Positions 41,005-49,828 of a stretch of 64,000 nucleotides of DNA are shown piece after piece (positions within the stretch are counted from its first letter, which is position 1; each line of letters begins with the position of its first letter). The stretch is taken from the NCBI RefSeq assembly GCF_025263565.1, contig NZ_CP079865.1, positions 1,860,001 through 1,924,000 of the forward strand, written 5' to 3'. The stretch is from Mycobacterium sp. SMC-8 (GTDB taxonomy: Bacteria; Actinomycetota; Actinomycetes; Mycobacteriales; Mycobacteriaceae). The position numbers were made by a program, and so were the translations under genes. The notes beneath the pieces were generated by a model. It did no database searches and was not told the origin of the DNA. It was given only the letters and a program-made list of their open reading frames with translations.

Positions 41005-42063
41005 TCAGTCTCTGCCGGCGCGCCGACCGCGTATGCGGGCCGGTCCCGCCTCGTTGGACAGCATCACCCCGACGATCCGGCGGGCGTGCAGGGCCGCGAC
41101 GTCGGCCTGGAACTCCACCCCGGTCTGCCAGCGCTGATAACCCGAATGCGCCGAGACCGCCTCCAGTACCGCCACGTCCCGCCCGGCGACGCCGTCGAGG
41201 AACGATCGCAGCACCTCGGTGACGACCGCCGAGCCCGGGGCGTAATTGCGTGAGCCCGCCATGAACACGTGGGTGGAGGTCTCGCTCTCCGGGGTGAGGG
41301 CGTGCAGCCGCGTGGTGGTCAGCACTTCGGCGGCCGGGGTTTCCAGATCCCACTGATGAAGATGCAACGCCGGTGACGCGAAGGTGCCCATTTCCTGCCG
41401 CCGGTACTCCACCGTGCGGTCGAGGCCGCCGGCGTCGGCCTCCCAGTCGGTCGGCCGGGCCGGCGGCAGCACTCTGGTGTAGGACACCGTGGTCTCGGAG
41501 ACCTCGACCTCGCTGAAGGCCGGCATACTGCGGATCGCCTCCGGGATGTCGGCGCCGTGCAGGATCGTCGCGTAGCTGAAGTCCAGGTAGTGCTCGTGCA
41601 CCATCAGGTAGTTCGCCGCCACGTCCCAGGCGCTGTAGAAGCTGGTCCAGCCCGGCTCGCGGATCCACGGCACGTGCGGCGGGGAACTGAGCGCGGCCGC
41701 TCCCGGCGATCCCATCCAGATCCAGACGAACGGCGGATCCTCCAGAATTGGGAACGTCCGCACCCGCATGCCGCTGGGCACCCGTTCCTGGGAGGGGATG
41801 TGTGTGCAGGCGCCGTCCGAATCGTAGGTGCAGCCGTGGTATCCGCAGATTAGGTGCTCCCCGTCGATCACGCTGTGCGACAACGGGAATGCGCGGTGGG
41901 CGCAGCGGTTCTCGAAGGCGATCAGCCGGCCGCCGGCGCTCCGCCACAGGACGACGTCCTCGCCGAGCAGGCGTCGCCCGAGCGGGGCCGTCACCACCTC
42001 GGAGCTCGTGGCGGCGACGAACCAGCAATTCCTCGGGTAGTTGTCGGGGCGGTCGGCGCTCAC
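41005..42063 (-). CDS. Rieske non-heme iron oxygenase, terminal component
   Basis: A 352-residue oxygenase of the vanillate-demethylase/KshA-like type. The Rieske cluster ligands are Cys54 and His56 (NRCAHRAFPLS) and Cys73 and His76 (LICGYHGCTYD). A catalytic domain follows, with the probable iron-site segment NYLMVHEHYLDFSYATILH. It hydroxylates or demethylates its substrate with O2 and electrons from the reductase gene that overlaps its start by 4 bp. The C-terminus is rich in Arg. Substrate unknown. Confidence 0.88.
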   Translation of the reverse strand: MSADRPDNYPRNCWFVAATSSEVVTAPLGRRLLGEDVVLWRSAGGRLIAFENRCAHRAFPLSHSVIDGEHLICGYHGCTYDSDGACTHIPSQERVPSGMRVRTFPILEDPPFVWIWMGSPGAAALSSPPHVPWIREPGWTSFYSAWDVAANYLMVHEHYLDFSYATILHGADIPEAIRSMPAFSEVEVSETTVSYTRVLPPARPTDWEADAGGLDRTVEYRRQEMGTFASPALHLHQWDLETPAAEVLTTTRLHALTPESETSTHVFMAGSRNYAPGSAVVTEVLRSFLDGVAGRDVAVLEAVSAHSGYQRWQTGVEFQADVAALHARRIVGVMLSNEAGPARIRGRRAGRD

Positions 42064-43043
42064 AGGTCCAGCACCAGCCTCGGCGTGCAGGATCGGGACA
42101 CGCAGAGGATCATGTCGCCGGCCTCCTTCTCCGCGGCTTTGAGGACCGAATCCCGGTGATCCGGTGCACCGTCGAGCACCCGCGCCCGGCAGCTTCCGCA
42201 GATGCCCTCGTAGCAGCTGGTGGTGATGGGGACTCCGGCGGCTTCGACCAATTCAAGAACGGAGTCGTCCGGGCCCACCTCAATGGTGACTCCGGAACGC
42301 TGACACACCACTTCGAAATGCTCGAGCGCGGTCGCGAGCTGTTCGGCGGTGGGTGCCTTGGCCGCAAACCTCTCGACGTGCAGGCTTCCGGAGGGCCAGA
42401 TGGAACACCGTTCCTCGACGGCGGTGAGCAGCGCCTCGGGACCGCAGCAGTAGATCAGGGTGTCGTCGGCGGGTTCGCCGAGCAGCGAATCGAGGTCGAG
42501 CAGTCCACGTTCGTCCTGCGGCCACACGGTGACCTTGTCGGGATGGCGGCCGAGGAGATCGTCGGCGAACGCCATCGATTTCCGGTTTCGCCCGCCGTAG
42601 ATCAGGGTCGACTCCGCACCGGACAACTCCGCGGCCTCGAGCATCGTCAGGATGGGGGTGATACCGATGCCCCCGGCGATGAAGCGGTACTTGGCTGAGC
42701 TCACCAGCGGAAACTGGTTGCGCGGCCCCCGGACGGTGACGGTGGCGCCTTCGTGCAAGTGCTCGTGCACGAACTGGGATCCTCCGCGGCTCGCCGGGTC
42801 GAGCAGCACGCCGATCCGCCACACCGTCGGGTCACGGGGATCGCCGCACAGCGAGTACTGCCGCACCAGGTCGTCGCTGAGGATCAGGTCGATGTGGGCG
42901 CCCGGCTGCCACCGTGGCAATTCCGGGCAGCCGGTGCGGTCGTCGGGGTAGCCGAGGTCCAGCACCACAACACCCTCGGCGGGGGTGTCGCGGCGCCGGA
43001 CGGTCAGATCCGCGGTGAACTCGTGGACGCCGGCGGTGGGCAT
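42060..43043 (-). CDS. Oxygenase reductase with flavin, NAD and 2Fe-2S domains
   Basis: A 327-residue reductase of the phthalate dioxygenase reductase/VanB type. The flavin motif RQYSLCGDPRD is near residue 62, the nucleotide motif GGIGITPILTML near residue 123, and the C-terminal plant-type 2Fe-2S ferredoxin has CYEGICGSCRARVLDG plus a later Cys. It passes electrons from NADH to the Rieske oxygenase encoded next. It starts 3 bp after the P450 stop, so the P450, reductase and oxygenase form one unit, and it could also serve the P450. Confidence 0.9.
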   Translation of the reverse strand: MPTAGVHEFTADLTVRRRDTPAEGVVVLDLGYPDDRTGCPELPRWQPGAHIDLILSDDLVRQYSLCGDPRDPTVWRIGVLLDPASRGGSQFVHEHLHEGATVTVRGPRNQFPLVSSAKYRFIAGGIGITPILTMLEAAELSGAESTLIYGGRNRKSMAFADDLLGRHPDKVTVWPQDERGLLDLDSLLGEPADDTLIYCCGPEALLTAVEERCSIWPSGSLHVERFAAKAPTAEQLATALEHFEVVCQRSGVTIEVGPDDSVLELVEAAGVPITTSCYEGICGSCRARVLDGAPDHRDSVLKAAEKEAGDMILCVSRSCTPRLVLDL

Positions 43044-43046
43044 CGG

Positions 43047-44378
43047 CTAGGAGACGGTCACCTTCGCGGGCAGGTGCTTGAGGCCGCCCACGAAGTTGGT
43101 GTGCGTCACGCTTCCCGGGCCGAGGACCTCGATCGCCTCCAGTCGCGGCAGCAATTGCTCGAACATCACCCGCAACTCCAGCTTGGCCAGGTGCTGTCCC
43201 ACGCAGGTGTGCGCGCCGAACCCGAAGGCCAGGTGATTGTTCGGTTTGCGGCTGATGTCGAACTTGTCGGGGTTGGTGAACAGGTCCTCGTCGCGGCAGG
43301 CCGACTGGAAGAGCGGCATGATGCGGTCGCCCTTCTTGATGTGCCTGCCGCCCAGGTCGTAATCCTGCAGTGCGCGCCGCATGAAGTGTTTGACCGGGGC
43401 GACATAGCGCAGGCCCTCGGCGATCAGGTCCGGTACCCGGCTCGGGTCGGCCTTGACCTTGGCCAGTTCGGAGGGGTTCAGCGCCAACTGTTGCAGAGTG
43501 CCGGCCAGGGTGGCCGAGGTGGTGTCGTGGCCGGCGGTGCAGATCGACATGAACCATCCGTAGGCGTAGGGGGTCGGCCAGTACTGGCCGTCCGGCCCCT
43601 TCGCCTGAGCGATGAGAGTGGAGATGTCGTCACGCGGGTTGTTGCGGCGGTCCTCGATCAGGACGTCGAAGTACTTGTAGAAATCCTGCACGGTGGCCGC
43701 GAACTGCTGCGCCATCGCCTCAGGCGACAGCGGTTCGACGTCGTCGCGCTGGTGCTCAGGATCGGCGGTGCCGAAGAACTCCTGGGTGAGCGCCATCATC
43801 CGTGGCTCGTCCTCGGGGGGAACTCCGAACAGGGTCATCACCACGTGCAGCGGAAAGCCCAGAGCCCAGTCGTCGACCAGGTCGATCTGCTCGCCGCCGT
43901 CGGAAAGCCTCTTGAGCTTGTCGATCGACTCGTCGGCCAAGCCGCGGATCTTGCCCTCGAGCTTCTTGAGATTGGTGGGCTTGAAGTAGTCGAAGGCGAT
44001 GTTCTTGACGATGGTGTGTTCCGGCGGATCCAGGTAGGGCAGGGCGTCCATCAGGCGCAGGGAGCCGCCCAGAAACTGCTTGGTGAACGCGTCGCCGGCC
44101 TGGTTGGCCAGGATCGGGTTGTGGCTCCCGGGCTCGTCCCCGCCACCGGCGGTGAAGATCTCCGGTTGGCCTTCGACCTCCTGAATGTCCTCGTACTTGC
44201 TGACCAGCCACAGGTCGTCGTATCCCTCGACCTCGGCCAGCCCGACCGGCATGTTGGCGCGCATCCAGCTGTAGGCCTCATGCAGGGCCTTGAGGTCGGC
44301 ATGGCCCTCCGGAAGCACGATCCGGCGAGCGATCTCATTCGGCAGGACGGCTTCCTTGGTGTCTTGGGCGGTGGTCAC
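43047..44378 (-). CDS. Cytochrome P450 (2)
   Basis: A 443-residue P450 with the I-helix [15 protein letters not shown]-helix EGLRYVAP and heme loop [18 protein letters not shown] (Cys392). It is only distantly similar to the P450 at 32991. GTG 44378 is taken as start because AGAGGAC precedes it. It sits directly upstream of the Rieske oxygenase system, implying two oxygenations of the same substrate. About 113 bp separate it from the small gene upstream. Confidence 0.92.
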   Translation of the reverse strand: MTTAQDTKEAVLPNEIARRIVLPEGHADLKALHEAYSWMRANMPVGLAEVEGYDDLWLVSKYEDIQEVEGQPEIFTAGGGDEPGSHNPILANQAGDAFTKQFLGGSLRLMDALPYLDPPEHTIVKNIAFDYFKPTNLKKLEGKIRGLADESIDKLKRLSDGGEQIDLVDDWALGFPLHVVMTLFGVPPEDEPRMMALTQEFFGTADPEHQRDDVEPLSPEAMAQQFAATVQDFYKYFDVLIEDRRNNPRDDISTLIAQAKGPDGQYWPTPYAYGWFMSICTAGHDTTSATLAGTLQQLALNPSELAKVKADPSRVPDLIAEGLRYVAPVKHFMRRALQDYDLGGRHIKKGDRIMPLFQSACRDEDLFTNPDKFDISRKPNNHLAFGFGAHTCVGQHLAKLELRVMFEQLLPRLEAIEVLGPGSVTHTNFVGGLKHLPAKVTVS

Positions 44379-44491
44379 TGCGGTCCTCTTTCCGACGGTT
44401 GGTGCAAGTGATTCAAGTCTCTGCGGAGGGCTCCCGGCCCGCGTCACCACTTGGTGGAGTCATTGCTCCCGCTTTCGGGGCATTCCCGGGA

Positions 44492-44821
44492 TCAACCTTC
44501 GGGGCAGCCTTCGTCGATCCAGGCAGCGATCGCGGCGATCTCCTCCTCGGGCACTGGAGGAAGGTAGGCGGGCATCCGCATCACCGTCGCGCCCTCCGGG
44601 GCGGGCACGAGATCGGAACCGAACGGCTTCTCGCCGCGCAGCGACAGCACCAGGTTGGAGTTGGCGCCGTCGCCGAGGGTCACCAGTTTGCGCCCGCCGA
44701 CTTTCATGGCGACGAACCGGTCTCGGGTCACGCCCCGCCAGAACGCGCCGTGGGAGGCGACGTCCTCATCGGGCCCGCCCACCGATTTGTCGAGGATCTC
44801 GACGACGTCGTCGAAAATCAT
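44492..44821 (-). CDS. Small hypothetical protein with a cytochrome c-like C-terminus but no heme motif
   Basis: A 109-residue protein. Its C-terminal VMRMPAYLPPVPEEEIAAIA and AAWIDEGCPEG resemble the end of cytochrome c domains (Met ligand loop plus final helix), but it lacks CxxCH and so cannot bind heme c in the usual way. AGGAAGG precedes ATG 44821. It lies between an SDR gene and the P450. It may be a structural or electron-transfer partner whose cofactor is different or lost. Confidence 0.55.
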   Translation of the reverse strand: MIFDDVVEILDKSVGGPDEDVASHGAFWRGVTRDRFVAMKVGGRKLVTLGDGANSNLVLSLRGEKPFGSDLVPAPEGATVMRMPAYLPPVPEEEIAAIAAWIDEGCPEG

Positions 44822-44853
44822 GCTGACCTTCCTTTCGGGGAGCCGCGGCCCTT

Positions 44854-45654
44854 TCAGGCCGCCGAGATTCCGCCGTTGACGCTGATCGCCTGGCCGGTCA
44901 GTTTCCCGGCCTCGGGGCTACAGACGAACACCGCCAGCGCGGCCACGTCGTCGGCATCGGGTACGCCGAGGGCGGCCTGCTTGGCGGCACTGGCGAACAG
45001 TTTGGCGCTGAAACCCTCGCCTGTGGTGATGCGCTGGGTGGACGCGGTGCCGTGCACCAGCGAAGGTGTCAAGGCGTTCGCCCGGATGCCGTGCCGCTTC
45101 TCCTCGATCGCGATGGTGCGGGTGAACATCACGATCGCGGCTTTCGCCGCGCCGATCATCGCCTCTCCGGGGGTGGGGGTCTTGGCGGCGTCGGAGGCCA
45201 CGTTGACGATGACCCCGCCTCTGCGGCTGCGCATCCCGGGCAGGACCGCGCTGGCCATATGCATGGCCGGGGTGGCCATCTCGGTGAGGATCCGGCTGAT
45301 CTCGCCGGCCGGGGTGTCTTTGAAAAGCTCCGGTGCGATGCCATCGGCGGCGGTGCTGCACATCATGATGTCGATGGCGCCCAGCAGCCGCTCGGCCTCG
45401 GCGGCGATGTGAACCGCCTCTGCCGGATCAAGCGGGCTGCCAGCCAGGAAATGCGCCTCGGTGCCGAGTTCGCGCAGCGAGGCGGCGGCGGCTTCGCCAC
45501 GCGCGACGGTGCGGCCGACGATGACGATCCGGGGGACCCCGGCAGCGGCCAGCGCCCGGGCGGTGGCGAGGCCGATGCCGGCCGTCCCGCCGACGATCAG
45601 GGCACCACACTCGGTGAGGGCTTTGGGCGGGGGGAGCTCGTTCCCGGTCGTCAC
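44854..45654 (-). CDS. SDR-family protein lacking the catalytic tyrosine
   Basis: A 266-residue classical-size SDR with the cofactor motif VGGTAGIGLATA (residues 21-32). The usual NNAG reads CSTA, and the active-site YxxxK reads IGAAK (Ile167, Lys171). Without the tyrosine, normal alcohol/ketone chemistry is unlikely, so it may have another reaction or a binding role. It follows a crotonase by 14 bp in a long operon. Confidence 0.75.
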   Translation of the reverse strand: MTTGNELPPPKALTECGALIVGGTAGIGLATARALAAAGVPRIVIVGRTVARGEAAAASLRELGTEAHFLAGSPLDPAEAVHIAAEAERLLGAIDIMMCSTAADGIAPELFKDTPAGEISRILTEMATPAMHMASAVLPGMRSRRGGVIVNVASDAAKTPTPGEAMIGAAKAAIVMFTRTIAIEEKRHGIRANALTPSLVHGTASTQRITTGEGFSAKLFASAAKQAALGVPDADDVAALAVFVCSPEAGKLTGQAISVNGGISAA

Positions 45655-45668
45655 GGCTGTCTCCGTTC

Positions 45669-46472
45669 TCAGAGTGTGGTGTTGCAGACCGCGGTGCTGC
45701 GGTTCTCCAGTTCCAGCGCGGCGAGGAACGAGTCGATCTCCGCGCTGCGGATCAACGTGTTCTTCGTCGCGCGGATGCCTTCGGCGCCGTTGATGGCGAT
45801 GATCTCGGCCAGCTCGAGCGCAGCCGTGACGATCTCCTCGCCCTCGACCGGGACGATCCTGTTGACCAGTCCGATCCGCACCGCCTCGTCGGCTTTGACC
45901 ATACGTCCGGTGAACGAGATCTCGGCGGCCCGGGCCGGTCCGATCACCCGGGACAGGTGCCAGGAGGCGCCGAGCTCGCCGATGGACAGGCCCACCTTGA
46001 CGAAACCGGCGTTGAAGTTCGCCGCGGGTGTCACCAGGCGGATGTCGGCCGACAGCGCCAGCGACAGCCCGCCGCCGGCCACCGGTCCGCTGATCGCGGC
46101 GATCACCGGGTAGGGCAGCGACCGCAGACCCGAGGTACCCGCCGAGGCGGTGTCGACGAGTTCGTTGAACTCGGGGATGGTCATCGTTGCGATGACTTCG
46201 ACTTCCCGGAGGTCGAATCCGGTGCAGAACGTCGCGCCGCCCGCCCCGGTGATGATCAGTGCCTGCAGCGGCGCGTTGCGCAGAACCTGGGCGTACCAGG
46301 CGATCTCGCCGAACATCTCCACGGTTTGGGAATTGCCGCGCTCGGGGCGGTTGACCGACATCACCGCGATACCGGGGCGCGGTTCGGCGATCGTCAGGGT
46401 GTTGGCCCGGCCGAGCTCGGCCAGGATGTCGTCCATCGGCCGGGTAGAGACCCGGTTCCAGTCGGCCATCAT
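45669..46472 (-). CDS. Enoyl-CoA hydratase/isomerase (crotonase) 3 of the operon
   Basis: A 267-residue crotonase with TGAGGATFCTGFDL, ISGPVAGGGLSLALSADIRL and the FVKVGLSIGELGASWHLSRVIGPARAAEISFTGR region. It is clearly related to the gene just upstream (SAGDLGVSWLLPRLIGPARA). In both, the classical glutamate positions are altered (GELG/AGDLG), so the reaction may be other than simple hydration, for example ring hydrolysis or C-C bond cleavage. ATG 46472 overlaps the upstream stop (ATGA). Confidence 0.8.
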   Translation of the reverse strand: MMADWNRVSTRPMDDILAELGRANTLTIAEPRPGIAVMSVNRPERGNSQTVEMFGEIAWYAQVLRNAPLQALIITGAGGATFCTGFDLREVEVIATMTIPEFNELVDTASAGTSGLRSLPYPVIAAISGPVAGGGLSLALSADIRLVTPAANFNAGFVKVGLSIGELGASWHLSRVIGPARAAEISFTGRMVKADEAVRIGLVNRIVPVEGEEIVTAALELAEIIAINGAEGIRATKNTLIRSAEIDSFLAALELENRSTAVCNTTL

Positions 46473-47275
46473 CGCCCCGTGAAGTTGGGTGCGCGCTTCT
46501 CCCGGAAGGCGGTCAGCGCCTCGGGCATGTCGGAACACCGGGTCAGCAGCGCCTGCCCGCGGCTCTCCAGTTCCAGGGCCGCCGCGAACGAACCGATCTC
46601 CAGATTGGACTGCAACGCCAGCTTGGACAGCTTGATTCCGCCGGGGGAGTTGGCGCAGATCTGGGCGGCCATCGCCAGGGCGCGGTCCATCAGGTCGTCG
46701 GGACCGGTGACAGCGTTGAGCAACCCCAGCCGTTCGGCCTCCTCGGCTTCGACGATCCGCCCGCTGAAACACATCTCGGCGGCGCGGGCGGGGCCGATCA
46801 GCCGTGGCAGCAACCACGACACGCCCAGATCCCCGGCGGACAGGCCGATCTTGACGAATGCGCCGTTGAACTTCGCCCTGGGAGAGCCGAGGCGGATGTC
46901 GGCCATCAGGCTCAGTGAGAAGCCTCCGCCGGCCGCCGCACCGTTGACCGCGGCGATCACCGGCACCGGGATCGCCCGGATCGCGGCGAGCGCACGGGCG
47001 GCGCGGCTCTGCTGATCGAACATGCCCATCGGGGACAGATCCGGAAGCTTCTCGGCGTCATCAAGGTCGTATCCGGCGCAGAATCCCGCCCCAGCGCCGG
47101 TGAGGATCACCACCCGCACGTCCGCATCGTCGGTGGCGCACCGCGCGACGCGTTCCAGCTCGTCGAACATCGTCACCGTCATGGCGTTGAGCCGGTCCGG
47201 GCGGTTCAGGGTGATCAGACACACGCCCGGGGCCGGCTCAGAGGTGATGAGGGTGTCGTAGTCGCCGCAATCCAT
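46469..47275 (-). CDS. Enoyl-CoA hydratase/isomerase (crotonase) 2 of the operon
   Basis: A 268-residue crotonase with GAGAGFCAGYDLDD, VNGAAAGGGFSLSLMADIRLG and the FVKIGLSAGDLGVSWLLPRLIG segment. GAGGAG lies before ATG 47275. It forms a tandem pair with the next gene and is separated from the upstream crotonase by 37 bp. Pairs of such enzymes often act as a heteromer or on stereoisomers; this is inference. Confidence 0.82.
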   Translation of the reverse strand: MDCGDYDTLITSEPAPGVCLITLNRPDRLNAMTVTMFDELERVARCATDDADVRVVILTGAGAGFCAGYDLDDAEKLPDLSPMGMFDQQSRAARALAAIRAIPVPVIAAVNGAAAGGGFSLSLMADIRLGSPRAKFNGAFVKIGLSAGDLGVSWLLPRLIGPARAAEMCFSGRIVEAEEAERLGLLNAVTGPDDLMDRALAMAAQICANSPGGIKLSKLALQSNLEIGSFAAALELESRGQALLTRCSDMPEALTAFREKRAPNFTGR

Positions 47276-47312
47276 GTTGTCTCCTCGTGCTCGACGGGTC
47301 TGGCCTCGAAAG

Positions 47313-48101
47313 TCAGGTGAAGTTCGGTCGGCGCTTCTCGACGAACGCCCGCAGCCCTTCGGCGGCCTCACCGTCCTCGAACAGTGCCTGAATCTGATCG
47401 ACCTCGTAGCGCAGCCCATCGTCGATCGACATATCGAAGGCCGCGTCCACGGTGCGGGTGACGGCCCGCTGCGCGGGCGCCGAAGCGCCGCACAGTTCGT
47501 CGGCCAGTTGCCGGGCTGCGGCCACGGCGTCGCCCGCCTCGGCGATCCGGTCGATCAGTCCGATTCGCAGCGCCTCATCTGCAGTCAGTTGCCGCCCGGT
47601 CAGCATGATGTCCAGTGCCGCGCCGCGGCCCACCAGCCTGGGCAGCCGCTGGGTGCCGCCGGCGCCGGGGATCAGTCCGAGCTTCACCTCGGGCAGTCCG
47701 AGCTTGGACTGTGCTCCGGCAACCCGCATGGTGCAGGCCATGGCGAGTTCGAGGCCACCCCCGAGCGCGAGTCCGTCGATGGCCGCGACGGATAGCGCGG
47801 GGTGTGCGGCCAGCCGGGCCAACCCGGACCGCAGCGTGTCGCCGTAGGCCTTGAACGACGCGGCGTCGATGTTGGTCATGTGCTTGATATCAGCGCCGGC
47901 GGCGAAAAACCCCGGCAGACCGGAGGACACCAGTAGCACCTTCGGAGCCGATGCGTCGGCGAAATCCAGCGCTGCGTGCAGCCCCTCGGTGATCACCGGT
48001 CCGAGCGCGTTGGCCGGCGGCCGGTTGAGCACGATGTGCAGAATCGGCCCGTCCTGCGACCACGTGACGGCCGTGTTCTCGCTACTCATGCCGTCGCTCA
48101 C
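47313..48101 (-). CDS. Enoyl-CoA hydratase (crotonase) 1 of the operon
   Basis: A 262-residue crotonase that looks like a normal hydratase. It has PGFFAAGADIKHM, IDGLALGGGLELAMACTMRVA and LGLPEVKLGLIPGAGGTQRL with the first catalytic Glu. The second catalytic position has Asp (ALDIMLTG) instead of Glu. GTG 48101 overlaps the upstream SDR stop (GTGA); an ATG at 48089 is possible. It would hydrate the enoyl-CoA made by one of the dehydrogenases. Confidence 0.84.
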   Translation of the reverse strand: MSDGMSSENTAVTWSQDGPILHIVLNRPPANALGPVITEGLHAALDFADASAPKVLLVSSGLPGFFAAGADIKHMTNIDAASFKAYGDTLRSGLARLAAHPALSVAAIDGLALGGGLELAMACTMRVAGAQSKLGLPEVKLGLIPGAGGTQRLPRLVGRGAALDIMLTGRQLTADEALRIGLIDRIAEAGDAVAAARQLADELCGASAPAQRAVTRTVDAAFDMSIDDGLRYEVDQIQALFEDGEAAEGLRAFVEKRRPNFT

Positions 48102-48856
48102 GCCATCGTCAATCCGCCGCTGACCGAAAGGGTCTGGCCGGTGATGTACTCGGCGGCGTCGGAGGCGAAGAACGCTACGGCGACGGCGACGTCGGCAGGG
48201 CTGCCGAGCCGTTTCATCGGCACCGACCGGGCCATCCCGCCGATCACCTTGTCGGCGTCCTCGCCGGAGTTGTCGGCGAACTTGCGCAGCGCCGGCGTGT
48301 CGGTGGGGCCGGGGCAGACGGTGTTGACGGTGACGCCCTTGGTGGCGACCTCACGGGCCAGCGTCTTGGTGAACGCGATGATGCCGCCCTTGGCGCCGGA
48401 GTAGACCGCCTCCAGCGACGAGCCGACGCGCCCGGCGTCCGAGCCGATGTTGATCACGCGCCCGAAGCCCCGCTCCACCATCGCGGGCACCACGGTGTGG
48501 CAAACCCGCAGCGCGCCTTTGAAGTTGATGTCGAGGATCTTGTCCCAGAAATCCTCGGTGGTTTTCAGAAACGGCATGAAGTCGTCCCAGCCGGCGTTGT
48601 TGACCACCACCTCGATGTCGCCGAGTTGTTCAACCGTCATCGTGACGGCATCGCGGACCGACTCGATGTCGGTGACGTCGACGGCCACCGCGATCGCCTC
48701 GCCGCCGGTGTCGATGATGCGCTGGGCGGTCTGCTTGGCAGCGTCGAGATTGAGGTCGGCGACTGCCACCCGGAAGCCTTGGGCGCCAAGGGCTTCAGAG
48801 ATTCCTCCGCCGATGCCCTGGGCTCCGCCGGTGACGAATGCGACTCGATTGGACAT
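48098..48856 (-). CDS. SDR, similar to 2-hydroxycyclohexanecarboxyl-CoA dehydrogenase (BadH-like)
   Basis: A 252-residue classical SDR with GGAQGIGGGI, NNAGWDD, Ser139, Tyr152 and Lys156 (YSGAK). Its general look, including the INIGSDAGRVGSSLEAVYSGAKGG-type active site, recalls BadH and 3-hydroxyacyl-CoA dehydrogenases. In the operon it follows the lyase-like gene and precedes a hydratase, so oxidation of the hydroxyacyl-CoA is the natural step. Confidence 0.86.
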   Translation of the reverse strand: MSNRVAFVTGGAQGIGGGISEALGAQGFRVAVADLNLDAAKQTAQRIIDTGGEAIAVAVDVTDIESVRDAVTMTVEQLGDIEVVVNNAGWDDFMPFLKTTEDFWDKILDINFKGALRVCHTVVPAMVERGFGRVINIGSDAGRVGSSLEAVYSGAKGGIIAFTKTLAREVATKGVTVNTVCPGPTDTPALRKFADNSGEDADKVIGGMARSVPMKRLGSPADVAVAVAFFASDAAEYITGQTLSVSGGLTMA

Positions 48857-48883
48857 GAACTGCCTTTCGGTGTGGGTTGGGGG

Positions 48884-49828
48884 TCAGTGACAGCCGGAGG
48901 CGCCGGGGCCGGGGTGCCAGTCCACCGGTCCGGCGACGATGCAGTGGCTGGTCAGCTTTCGTCCCAGCACCGTCTGGGCGGCGCGGGCGGCGTCGATGAC
49001 GGCGGGCAGGTTGACCCCGGTCTGCACGCCCATCTCGTGGAACATGTTGATCAGGTCCTCGGTGGCGATGTTGCCGGTGGAACCGGCCGGGACCGGGCAT
49101 CCGCCCAGTTCGCCGAAGCTGGATTCGAAACTGGTGCATCCGGCCTGCAACGCCGCGTAGGCGTTGGCCAGGCCCTGGCCACGGGTGTTGTGGAAATGCG
49201 CGGTGATCTCGACACCGGGCAACCGCTCGATGGCCGCGGAGAAGATGTCGAAAACGTAGGCGGGATGGGCCATTCCGGTGGTGTCGCCGAAACCGATCTC
49301 TCGGCACCCGGCTGCGGCGAACTGCTCGGCCAGTTCCAGGGTGCGCTCCATCGGAACCCTGCCCTCGAACGGGCAGCCGAACGCGGTGGCGATGACAGCC
49401 GTGGGCTTGAGGTCCTCGGCGTCGATGCGCTTGACCAGGATGTCGTTGTCGGCCATCGACTCGTCGATGTGGCGGTTGACGTTGCGCTTGTTGTGGGTCT
49501 CCGAGGCGCTGACGAACAGCGCGACCTCGTGGAAGCGCTCACGGACCTTCAGCGCGTTGTCCAGGCCGCGGCTGTTGGGCACCAGCACGGTCAGCGACAC
49601 ATACTCGGGCACGTCGATGCCGTTGAGGACTTCGACGGCGTCGGACAACTGCGGGATCACGTCGGGGCGAACGAAGCTGGCCACCTCGATGCGGTCCAGG
49701 CCGGTCTGCCCGAGCCGGTTGATCAGCCTGATCTTGTCGGCGGTGCTGATTACCTCGGGTTCGTTCTGGAAGCCGTCGCGCGGGCCGACTTCCCGGATGC
49801 GGGCGCTGGCCGGAAGTTGGGGGCTCAT
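48884..49828 (-). CDS. HMG-CoA lyase-like acyl-CoA lyase
   Basis: A 314-residue DRE-TIM metallolyase. The motif EVGPRDGFQNE near residue 13 gives the metal and catalytic residues, and the signature GELGGCPVPAGSTGNIATED carries the catalytic Cys. HFHNTRGQGLAN supplies metal His ligands. It should cleave a 3-hydroxy-3-methylglutaryl-CoA-like intermediate. ATG 49828 overlaps the CoA-transferase stop. Together with the CoA-transferase it fits breakdown of a branched, tertiary-alcohol intermediate. Confidence 0.9.
   Translation of the reverse strand: MSPQLPASARIREVGPRDGFQNEPEVISTADKIRLINRLGQTGLDRIEVASFVRPDVIPQLSDAVEVLNGIDVPEYVSLTVLVPNSRGLDNALKVRERFHEVALFVSASETHNKRNVNRHIDESMADNDILVKRIDAEDLKPTAVIATAFGCPFEGRVPMERTLELAEQFAAAGCREIGFGDTTGMAHPAYVFDIFSAAIERLPGVEITAHFHNTRGQGLANAYAALQAGCTSFESSFGELGGCPVPAGSTGNIATEDLINMFHEMGVQTGVNLPAVIDAARAAQTVLGRKLTSHCIVAGPVDWHPGPGASGCH

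Noticed and set aside
42753..44411. A 552-codon open frame on the plus strand opposite the P450 and reductase genes
   Set aside because: Antisense shadow caused by high GC. It is full of Gly/Val/Gln/His runs with no domain, while the opposite strand holds clear P450 and reductase motifs.
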